Assembly: GCF_001187505.1 (NCBI RefSeq)
Contig: NZ_CP012150.1
Span: 6,544,048-6,608,047 of the forward strand
Source of the DNA: Mycolicibacterium goodii
GTDB taxonomy: Bacteria; Actinomycetota; Actinomycetes; Mycobacteriales; Mycobacteriaceae
Direction: 5' to 3'
DNA length: 64,000 nucleotides
How positions within the stretch are numbered: position 1 is the stretch's first letter; each line of letters begins with the position of its first letter. This document shows positions 57,843-64,000 of the stretch, piece by piece. The translations under genes and the position numbers were made by a program. Under the pieces are notes generated by a model. That model did no database searches. It was not told the DNA's origin and saw nothing but the letters and a program-made list of their open reading frames with translations.

Positions 57843-57990
57843 TCATCTGGTGTCTGGCTCGTTTTGCGTCTGCCGCCCCGGGGGGGTTGGCGCTGAGCAG
57901 TAGTGCCGGCACCAGGTGTGAAGGACCGACCGGCGTGACTTGATAGGAGCGTGGCATCGCCCCGACTGAGAAGTGTCCGCCGGCCGGCCC
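57843..57990 (+). ncRNA. Predicted IS110 bridge RNA
   Basis: Two stem-loops with internal loops. Target loop: stem CTGGTG 57847-57852 / CACCAG 57910-57915 plus GGC/GCC; 5' guide GTTTTGCGTCT (57861-57871) is identical to the target left side plus core (57787-57797); 3' guide GAGCAG (57895-57900) complements CTGCTC at 59107-59112. Donor loop: stem CCGGCG 57930-57935 / CGCCGG 57978-57983 and ACTT/AAGT; 5' guide ATAGGAGC (57943-57950) equals the right end 59097-59104; 3' guide ACTGAG (57965-57970) complements CTCAGT at 57796-57801. Each internal loop is capped by a small hairpin. Ends are approximate. Confidence 0.85.
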
Positions 57991-58033
57991 GACCTCAACA
58001 CACCTCTGTTCACTGGTGAAGGAGGCAACCACC

Positions 58034-59095
58034 ATGGTTGTTGTTGGAGCCGATGTGCACAAGTCCAGCCACACCTTTGTCGCTGTCGACGAGGTCGGAC
58101 GCAAACTGGGCAGCAAGACCGTGCGGGCGACCACCGCCGGGCACCGCGCCGCGATTGCGTGGGCACGCGAGGAGTTCGGCGGCGAGCTGGTCTGGGGCAT
58201 CGAGGACTGCCGCAACATGTCCGCCCGCCTGGAACGTGATCTGCTCAGCGCAGGCCAGCAGGTGGTGCGGGTACCCACCAAACTGATGGCCGCGGTGCGC
58301 AAGTCCGCACGTAGCCGCGGCAAGTCCGATCCGATCGATGCGCTGGCGGTGGCCCGGGCGGTGCTGCGCGAACCGGACCTGCCCGTCGCCAGCCATGACC
58401 AGACCTCCCTGGAGCTCAAGCTGCTCACCGATCGCCGCGATGTGCTTGTCGCCCAACGCACCGCGGCGATCAACCGGCTGCGCTGGCATATCCACGACCT
58501 CGATCCCGAGCAGGCTGCCACGGTAGGTGCGCTTGACACCCTCAAGCATCAGCAGGCCCTGCAGGCCTGGCTGGCCGAGCCGACCGGGGTGCTCGCCGAA
58601 ATCGCTCGAGCCGAGCTGGTCGACATCATCCGGCTAACCACCGAGATCAACGCCCTGGCCAAACGCCTGAGCGCCCGGGTCCAGCAGATCGCCCTGGCGC
58701 TGCTGGCGATTGAAGGGTGCGCGGAGTTAACCGCGGCCAAGATCGTCGCCGAAGCCGCCGGGATCGACCGGTTTCGCAGCGAACCGGCGTTCGCCGCTCA
58801 CTGCGGGGTGGCCCCGATCCCGGCATGGTCGGGAGCCAGCGCCGGACAAATGCGCCTCAGCCGGGCTGGTAACCGTCAACTCAACGCGGCTTTTCACCGC
58901 ATCGCGTTGACCCAGATCCGTATGCCCAACAGCCCCGGACACCAGTACTACCAACGCCTCCGAGAAGCCGGGAAAACCAAAGCCGCCGCCCTACGCTGCG
59001 TCAAACGCCGCATCGCCCGCCGCGTCTACCACGCCCTACGCCACGACACCGCACACCAAACCCCCAGTCAGCCGCCACAATCAGCAGCGGCTTGA
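58034..59095 (+). CDS. IS110-family DEDD/serine recombinase (transposase)
   Basis: 353 residues. The N-terminal RuvC-like DEDD domain has D7 in GADVHK, the Glu in WGIEDCRN, and D..D in KSDPIDALAVAR; a coiled-coil region (about 120-220) follows. The C-terminal Tnp domain has HCGVAPIPAWSGAS with the catalytic Ser and RLSRAGNRQLNAAFHRIAL. It catalyses bridge-RNA-guided recombination between donor ends and target. The ATG 58034 follows GGAGG 8 bp upstream. It appears intact and potentially active. Confidence 0.93.
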   Translation: MVVVGADVHKSSHTFVAVDEVGRKLGSKTVRATTAGHRAAIAWAREEFGGELVWGIEDCRNMSARLERDLLSAGQQVVRVPTKLMAAVRKSARSRGKSDPIDALAVARAVLREPDLPVASHDQTSLELKLLTDRRDVLVAQRTAAINRLRWHIHDLDPEQAATVGALDTLKHQQALQAWLAEPTGVLAEIARAELVDIIRLTTEINALAKRLSARVQQIALALLAIEGCAELTAAKIVAEAAGIDRFRSEPAFAAHCGVAPIPAWSGASAGQMRLSRAGNRQLNAAFHRIALTQIRMPNSPGHQYYQRLREAGKTKAAALRCVKRRIARRVYHALRHDTAHQTPSQPPQSAAA

Positions 59096-59123
59096 CATAG
59101 GAGCTACTGCTCGCGAGGGAAAA

Positions 59124-60698
59124 TCACCCGCTGGTCAGCGGACCCCGGGGATAGTGGGCCACCATCCCGGCGCCGTCGGACCTCGGGTCCGATGCGGCCT
59201 GCATGGCACCGTCGTCGATGAACACCGCGTTGGCCTGCCCCATCGCCTCGGTGTGCACAGCCACCTCGACCACGCCAAGGCCACTGGCGTGCACAGATTC
59301 TCGGGCGCGCCCACCCAGATCAGCCTCCATCGCGACGGTGTCCGCGGTGGCGCCGTCGACCTGGGCACCGACGATGGCGCGAGGCGCTGACACCGCGGCC
59401 CGTGCCGACTCCCCTGCCACCGCGTGCAACAGGACCTGCGTCAGGATCTGCGGCTGCCCCTGGCCGCCCATTGTCGACAGCACATGCCGTACCGCGCCGT
59501 CACGGGTGGTCAGCACCGGCATGAGCGTGTGTGCCGGCCGTTTGCGCGGCGCGACCACATTCGGCGAGCCGGCATCCAACGAGAAACTGGTACCGCGATT
59601 GTGGAACAACACCCCCGTCTCGGGATCGATCAGACCAGAACCGAAGGCGTGATAGACGCTCTGGATCAAAGACACCGCGAAGCCGTCGGAATCGGCGGCC
59701 GCAACGCCCACGGTGTCGCCGTGGGGCACCGTGACCGGACCGGAATGCTCACCCAGCTCGGCGACCTCACCCAGCGCACCGTTGACCAGTCCATGCATGT
59801 CGATCTCGATCAGCCGCGGATCTCCGAGATGGCGCTCGCGCAGATGGTTGCCGTGATGGAAGATTCGCATCAGGGTCCCCATCTCGGTCCCGAGCGGATC
59901 CGCCACATCGCGTTCCTCGATCGCGCGCAACGCGCGCAACATCGTGAACCCGTGCGTGTTCGGTGGGCTGGTCGACACGGTCAGATCGCCGAATCGCGCC
60001 GACAGCGGTTCGGTGAACTCGGGCGTGAACTCCGCGAAATCAGCTGCTGTCAGGCAGGATCCGTGCTTTGCCAGATGTGCGAGCATGCTGTCGGCGATCG
60101 TGCCGACGTAGAACGCGTTGGGACCCTGCCGGCGCAGCGCCGCCAGCGTCGCGGCCAGAGCGGGCTGCACCAGCAGCTCGCCCGGCGTCAACATGCGTCC
60201 GCCGGGGCGGAACACGCGGCAGAAGTCCTCGGAGTCGACAAGGTCGGCGTTCTCCGGATCGGTGATGTGATGGGCCAGCGATTTCGACACCGCCACACCG
60301 CCTTGCGCCGCGCGCTGAGCCGGCGCGAGAGTCTGCGCCCAGGTGATCCTGGAACCCAGGCTGCGCAGCGCCTCCCAACCGCGTACACCACCGGGGACGG
60401 TCACCGAGTCGGCATTCCGCGCAGGCAACGACCGGCCGTGCCGGTTTCGCATCCGCTCGGCGGTCGCGGCCGCACCCGACCATCCGGATGCGTTGACGCA
60501 CCGGATGGTTCCGTTCGGGATGCGCACGAGGGCGATGAGATCGCCACCCAGTGCGACATTGTGGGGGTAGACCACGGTGAGCACGGCTGCGGCGCTGATC
60601 GCGGCGTCGATTGCGTTGCCGCCTGCGGCGAAGGCCGCCATGCCGGCCTCGGTGGCCAGGGCATGCGGTGACGCCAATGCGCCGGTGAAAGTCGACAC
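59124..60698 (-). CDS. Gamma-glutamyltransferase-family protein (cytosolic type)
   Basis: 524-residue Ntn-hydrolase precursor that would self-cleave before Thr329 (HGDTVG). A start GALASPHALATEAGMAAFAAGGNAIDAAISAA (in parts) and the GGQGQPQ small-subunit motif are typical. There is no signal peptide, unlike periplasmic GGT. It would hydrolyse or transfer gamma-glutamyl groups from glutathione-like peptides. Start GTG 60698 with AGGAG about 11 bp upstream. It is the last gene of an operon with an amino-acid ABC transporter. Confidence 0.87.
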   Translation of the reverse strand: MSTFTGALASPHALATEAGMAAFAAGGNAIDAAISAAAVLTVVYPHNVALGGDLIALVRIPNGTIRCVNASGWSGAAATAERMRNRHGRSLPARNADSVTVPGGVRGWEALRSLGSRITWAQTLAPAQRAAQGGVAVSKSLAHHITDPENADLVDSEDFCRVFRPGGRMLTPGELLVQPALAATLAALRRQGPNAFYVGTIADSMLAHLAKHGSCLTAADFAEFTPEFTEPLSARFGDLTVSTSPPNTHGFTMLRALRAIEERDVADPLGTEMGTLMRIFHHGNHLRERHLGDPRLIEIDMHGLVNGALGEVAELGEHSGPVTVPHGDTVGVAAADSDGFAVSLIQSVYHAFGSGLIDPETGVLFHNRGTSFSLDAGSPNVVAPRKRPAHTLMPVLTTRDGAVRHVLSTMGGQGQPQILTQVLLHAVAGESARAAVSAPRAIVGAQVDGATADTVAMEADLGGRARESVHASGLGVVEVAVHTEAMGQANAVFIDDGAMQAASDPRSDGAGMVAHYPRGPLTSG

Positions 60699-60711
60699 GG
60701 TGAAAGGGCTC

Positions 60712-61509
60712 CTAGCGGATGGTGGAGAGAAACGCCTTGGTGCGTTCGTGACGTGGGTTTGCGAAAAGCTCTGCCGGTGGCGCGTCTTCGATGATGCGCC
60801 CACCATCCATGACGATGATGCGGTCGGCGACCTCCCGCGCGAAGCGCATTTCGTGGGTCACCACCACCATCGTCATGTTCTCGGCGGCGAGTTCACGCAT
60901 CACCGCGAGCACCTCACCGACCATCTCGACGTCCAGAGCGCTGGTCGGTTCGTCGAACAGCATCACCTTGGGACGCATGGCGAGTGCGCGGGCGATGGCC
61001 ACCCGCTGCTGTTGCCCACCCGAGAGCTGACTCGGCCGGGCATTGGCTTTGTCGGCCAGACCCACCCGCTCCAGCAGGGCCAACGCGTCCTGTTCGGCTT
61101 TGCCCTTGGGGATACCGAGCACCCGCACAGGGGCGTTCCAGATGTTCTCGGCGGCGGTCATGTGCGGGAAAAGGTTGAAATGCTGGAAGACGAACCCGAT
61201 CTCACGACGGCGCCGGGCGAGTTCGGCGGTGCCGACCTTGCGCTTGTCGGTCAAATTGCGGTGCCCGATCGGGACGCCGGCGATCAGGATCGTGCCGGTG
61301 TCAACCTCCTCCAGGTGGTTCAGCGACCTCAGCAGCGTGGTCTTGCCCGCACCCGACGGGCCGATGAGCACGACTACCTGTCCGCGCTGGACGTCCAGTG
61401 ACACGTCGTCGAGGACTCTGCGGCCGCCGAGGGTGCAGGACACGTTGCGCACGGACACCACGGTCTCGGCGGTCGCCTCGGATGCGCTTGTCATGTTTTC
61501 CTTCAGCAT
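60712..61509 (-). CDS. Polar amino-acid ABC transporter ATPase
   Basis: 265 residues. Walker [10 protein letters not shown], signature LSGGQQQR and Walker B VMLFDEP are intact, and the sequence is of the GlnQ/HisP type ([13 protein letters not shown]). The energising subunit of the importer formed with the adjacent permease and binding protein. Start ATG 61509; an in-frame ATG at 61494 is an alternative. The permease stop lies 3 bp upstream and GGT starts 13 bp downstream. Confidence 0.92.
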   Translation of the reverse strand: MLKENMTSASEATAETVVSVRNVSCTLGGRRVLDDVSLDVQRGQVVVLIGPSGAGKTTLLRSLNHLEEVDTGTILIAGVPIGHRNLTDKRKVGTAELARRRREIGFVFQHFNLFPHMTAAENIWNAPVRVLGIPKGKAEQDALALLERVGLADKANARPSQLSGGQQQRVAIARALAMRPKVMLFDEPTSALDVEMVGEVLAVMRELAAENMTMVVVTHEMRFAREVADRIIVMDGGRIIEDAPPAELFANPRHERTKAFLSTIR

Positions 61510-61512
61510 GTC

Positions 61513-62304
61513 TCACCTGACCCCTGCGGGTTCCAACGGTGCGGCCGCTGCGCGCCGGGCACCCAGCAGGCGTTGGGTGATCGGGACGCGCTGCTCGATC
61601 CCGAGTTGTCGGGCCAGGCGGTTCTCGATGGCCGCCTGGATGAACGTCCAGACCGTGGTCAGCGCCAGGTAGTAGATGGCGGCGACGATGAAGATTTCGA
61701 AGGTATGGAACGTGGCGGAGCTGATCGACTGGGTGACGAGGAACATCTCGCTGACCCCGATGACGCTGAGCACGGACGTGGTCTTCATCAGCCCGTTGAA
61801 CGAGTTCCCCAGGGGTGGCACCATGACCCGCAGCGCTTGGGGGACGATGATCCAGCGCATCACCTTGGCCGGTTTCATCCCCAGTGACGCGGCCGCCTCG
61901 AACTGCCCCTTGGACACCGAATCCAGCCCGGCACGGATGATCTCGGCGATATAGGCGCTTTCGTTGATCATCAACCCGATGATCGCGGCCTGCAGGGCCG
62001 CCTTCACCGACACTCCGAGAACCGAGACGTCATGGAACTGATAGAGGCCCGCGGCCGCCAGGCCCGTGTAGATCAGCACCAGTTGTACCAGGAGCGGGGT
62101 TCCGCGGATCACCCAGATGTACACCCCCGCAACCCATCGCACCGCCGACAGGCGCGATCGCCGCATCAGCGCCACGATCAGTCCCGCGACCGTGGCAAGC
62201 ACCATCGCGACGATCGAGATCACGACCGTGAGCACCAACCCCTCGAGGAACGCGTCGCTGGGGGTCAGCAGGCTCTTCCAGAAGAATGTCCAGTCGAAGT
62301 TCAT
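61513..62304 (-). CDS. Polar amino-acid ABC transporter permease
   Basis: 263 residues with about five transmembrane helices. The HisM/GlnP signatures RGTPLLVQLVLIY and the EAA loop ESAYIAEIIRAGLDSVSKGQFEAAASLGM (read in parts) are present. Only one permease is in the operon, so it probably forms a homodimer. Start ATG 62304. The binding-protein stop is 10 bp upstream. Confidence 0.91.
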   Translation of the reverse strand: MNFDWTFFWKSLLTPSDAFLEGLVLTVVISIVAMVLATVAGLIVALMRRSRLSAVRWVAGVYIWVIRGTPLLVQLVLIYTGLAAAGLYQFHDVSVLGVSVKAALQAAIIGLMINESAYIAEIIRAGLDSVSKGQFEAAASLGMKPAKVMRWIIVPQALRVMVPPLGNSFNGLMKTTSVLSVIGVSEMFLVTQSISSATFHTFEIFIVAAIYYLALTTVWTFIQAAIENRLARQLGIEQRVPITQRLLGARRAAAAPLEPAGVR

Positions 62305-62314
62305 TGCACCGCAA

Positions 62315-63172
62315 TCACTTCTGGATCGACAGTTCGCTTTGTCCCCACTGATCGAGGATCTTGTCGTACGTGCCGTCGGATTCGAGGGCTTCGAGCGCTT
62401 GCTGGATGGCGTCGTGCAGGGCGGTGTTCCCCTTCAGCGTCGCGGCGCCGATCTTGATGGTGCCGAACGGTTGGCCGGCCATCTGGATCTGTGCGCCGGT
62501 CTTGGTCTCGTAGTAGCCGATGGTCTCGGCGGTGTCGAGGTAGGCGTCGACCTGGCCGTTCTGCACTTGCTGTATCGACACGTCGGCGTGGTTGTTGCGG
62601 TTGATGTCGACCGGCGGCTTGCCCGCCGCGGTGCATTTGTCGGACTGTTCCTGCGACAGCACCTCGGCTGTCGTGCCCACGGCCACCATCACCTTCTTGC
62701 CGCAGAGACTGTCGTCCATCCCGGTGATCGCGGCGGGATGTGCCTTGGACACGGCGATGCCCGTGCCTGAGTAGACGTACGGGACGAAGTCGACCACCTT
62801 CTCCCGCTCTGGCTTGATGTAGAGCTGAGCCATGATCACGTCGCACTGCTTGGCCTGCAGTGTCGGGATGACGGCGGCGAACGCCGACTGCACGAACTCG
62901 GGCTTGAGACCGAGATTCGCCGCGATGGCCTTGCCCAGATCCACCTCACTGCCCACCAGGTCACCGCTTTCGTCGTGGTAGACGCTGGGTGGCGTGCCGT
63001 CGTTGGGGGCGCAGATCTTCAACGTGTCGGCGGTGAGGATTGCCGGTGGCGTCACCTTGGCGGGACCGGTCGGCGCGGGCGCGGCGCCCTCCGAAGAGGA
63101 GCACCCGGCCAGCGATCCGGCGAGCGACACTGCGGCGAAACCCACGGCAAGAACAGTGAGAGCGGTTTTCAC
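62315..63172 (-). CDS. Amino-acid ABC transporter substrate-binding lipoprotein
   Basis: 285 residues. A signal peptide ends in lipobox LAGC (Cys24). The mature part is a cluster 3 periplasmic-binding fold: LKICAPNDGTPPSVYHDESG, VGSEVDLGKAIAANLG and QSAFAAVIPTLQAKQCD (in parts). Two further cysteines near residues 158 and 184 might form a disulfide. The ligand is probably a polar or gamma-glutamyl amino acid, given the GGT gene. Start GTG 63172 with GGAGG 5 bp upstream. Confidence 0.9.
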   Translation of the reverse strand: MKTALTVLAVGFAAVSLAGSLAGCSSSEGAAPAPTGPAKVTPPAILTADTLKICAPNDGTPPSVYHDESGDLVGSEVDLGKAIAANLGLKPEFVQSAFAAVIPTLQAKQCDVIMAQLYIKPEREKVVDFVPYVYSGTGIAVSKAHPAAITGMDDSLCGKKVMVAVGTTAEVLSQEQSDKCTAAGKPPVDINRNNHADVSIQQVQNGQVDAYLDTAETIGYYETKTGAQIQMAGQPFGTIKIGAATLKGNTALHDAIQQALEALESDGTYDKILDQWGQSELSIQK

Positions 63173-63204
63173 GATTACCTCCGGATTGAACGGGCCGGAC
63201 CTTC

Positions 63205-63239
63205 CCTATCGAACGATAGGCGCCTATCGGCCGATAGGC
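63205..63239. promoter_or_regulatory. Double palindromic operator upstream of the ABC-GGT operon
   Basis: CCTATCG-AA-CGATAGG (63205-63220) and GCCTATCGGCCGATAGGC (63222-63239) share the half-site CCTATCG. They lie 33-67 bp before the binding-protein start and downstream of the TetR gene. They are likely TetR operators that overlap the operon promoter. Confidence 0.75.
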
Positions 63240-63314
63240 ACCCGGAATGGAGGTAATTAACGACGAATTGACCTGAGAAATACTCCGGTCACCTGCAAGC
63301 GCCGCGACGCCGGG

Positions 63315-63992
63315 TCAACGACCAGCCGGCAAGACGCCCTTGACCAGGCGATTTTCGGTGATCGCCCGGATCCGCGGGAGGTCGGTCGGGTCCACCATGA
63401 CGGCCCGCAGCACGAAATCAGCGGCCTGCAGAGGTCGCCGCACCCGCATCCGACCGGTAGGGCCGCCCTGCTCACGCAAGGCTTCGAACATCACGCCGTT
63501 CGCCGCGCGCAGAACGAAACTCGCTTCGAAGTCGACGAACTCACCGGCGTCGGTCCCCGACCGGATCAGCGTCTCGACGAGATCATGGAACAGTTCGATG
63601 CCACGCCTCTCCTCGTCGAACTCCGGCATGGCCAGCACGGCGTCCTGGTACAGGCCCCTGGCGTCGAAAGGCTGCGCGAGGATCTCACGAACGTCGCACG
63701 CCACGGTCAGATGGAGTTTCTCGGCCCACGTCGACTCTTCGGCGAGGCGCTGCCGCACCCGGTCGATCGACGGACCGAGATCCAACTCCACCAGAGTGCG
63801 GAAGATCTCCTGCTTCGCGCTGAAGTGGTGGAACAGCGACGGCTGGCGAATCGAGACCGCATCGGCGATGTCCCGTGTCGAGGTGCCGAAATACCCGCGC
63901 TGAGCGAACAGTTGCGACGCGGCCAGAAGAATCCTGCCCCGCGTCGCCGTCCAGTCCACCGGCGTGGGCTGCCATCCCGGGGTGTACTTCAC
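63315..63992 (-). CDS. TetR-family regulator (start uncertain at window edge)
   Basis: Up to 225 residues. The helix-turn-helix is RGRILLAASQLFAQRGYFG, STRDIADAVSIRQPSLFHHF and SAKQEIFRTL (in parts). The C-terminal region is a ligand domain. GTG 63992 has no ribosome site and the frame stays open to the window end, so the true start may be upstream or at GTG 63959. It is probably the repressor acting on the paired palindromes next to the ABC-GGT operon, which lies on the same strand. Confidence 0.85.
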   Translation of the reverse strand: MKYTPGWQPTPVDWTATRGRILLAASQLFAQRGYFGTSTRDIADAVSIRQPSLFHHFSAKQEIFRTLVELDLGPSIDRVRQRLAEESTWAEKLHLTVACDVREILAQPFDARGLYQDAVLAMPEFDEERRGIELFHDLVETLIRSGTDAGEFVDFEASFVLRAANGVMFEALREQGGPTGRMRVRRPLQAADFVLRAVMVDPTDLPRIRAITENRLVKGVLPAGR

Positions 63993-64000
63993 GAGGAGGC

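Larger units (their letters stand above)
57796..59108 (+). mobile_element. IS110-family insertion sequence, complete
   Basis: About 1.3 kb. A 236-bp 5' non-coding end is followed by the recombinase and an 11-bp 3' end. A CT dinucleotide flanks both sides (57796-57797 and 59107-59108), the usual core of IS110 insertions, with no terminal inverted repeats and no longer target duplication. The long non-coding left end and very short right end fit the IS110 (not IS1111) group. It lies in one arm of an intergenic palindrome. Confidence 0.93.

Noticed and set aside
63209..63220. TCGAAC inside the ABC-GGT operator read as half of an SOS box
   Set aside because: No matching GTTCGA at the required 4-bp spacing; the sequence is better explained by the CCTATCG palindromes.

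Overview
The window is high-GC actinobacterial DNA and reads as the chromosome of a rapidly growing Mycolicibacterium of the M. smegmatis group. The case rests on gene order matching the known mycobacterial order (sdhAB, sigJ, aminotransferase, dacB1, trpS, icd, metC-metX, folD, mfp conservon, dnaE2, nucleoside hydrolase, imuA'-imuB), an Erm(38)-like methylase with a long C-terminal tail, and frequent leaderless starts. No tRNA, rRNA or CRISPR array was seen. The species is inference.

Layout. 1-2.5 kb: end of sdhA, then sdhB. 2.5-8.1 kb: an ECF41 sigma factor (SigJ) with its carboxymuconolactone-decarboxylase-like partner behind a matching promoter, a PPOX-fold flavoprotein, and a putrescine/GABA-type catabolic set (aldehyde dehydrogenase, Lrp regulator, class III aminotransferase). 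8.2-14.7 kb: DacB1 behind an MtrA-like direct repeat, a nitronate monooxygenase-like gene, a guanidine-III riboswitch in front of an SMR exporter, YihY, TrpS, ExoIII and an alpha/beta hydrolase. 14.7-20.7 kb: monomeric isocitrate dehydrogenase, then a SAM-IV riboswitch and a cysteine-containing leader ORF ahead of metC-metX-methyltransferase. 20.7-24.2 kb: flavin monooxygenase with TetR, then erm with a macrolide-stalling-type leader peptide and WhiB7-type promoter. 24-32 kb: DUF3017, folD, an old-yellow-enzyme relative, membrane proteins and an FHA-ABC exporter. 31.8-36.7 kb: the mfpA-mfpE conservon.

37-45 kb: trmL, nitroreductase, a hypothetical, SOS-controlled dnaE2, an XRE/MmyB regulator with divergent SDR, and an exported low-complexity protein. 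45-51 kb: APC permease with universal stress protein, a two-domain fatty acyl-CoA reductase-like SDR, and a nucleoside hydrolase. 51-53.4 kb: imuB-imuA' with its own SOS box, completing the mycobacterial mutasome together with dnaE2. 53.7-57.7 kb: a lipoprotein and an overlapping three-gene set built around a sedolisin (S53) peptidase. 57.8-59.1 kb: a complete IS110-family element. 59.1-64 kb: gamma-glutamyltransferase with a polar amino-acid ABC transporter, a double palindromic operator and a TetR regulator.

The most striking feature is the IS110 element. Its 5' non-coding end folds like a bridge RNA, and short guide segments in it can be read out that match both the actual insertion site and the element's own ends. 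The insertion splits one arm of an intergenic palindrome, and deleting the element restores a perfect 18-bp arm. A second palindrome of the same family at 31.8 kb carries the same target sequence.

Other themes are intrinsic drug resistance (erm, mfpA, an SMR pump, a possible drug-modifying monooxygenase), RNA-level regulation (guanidine-III, SAM-IV, two leader peptides) and long perfect palindromes at gene ends that probably act as terminators.
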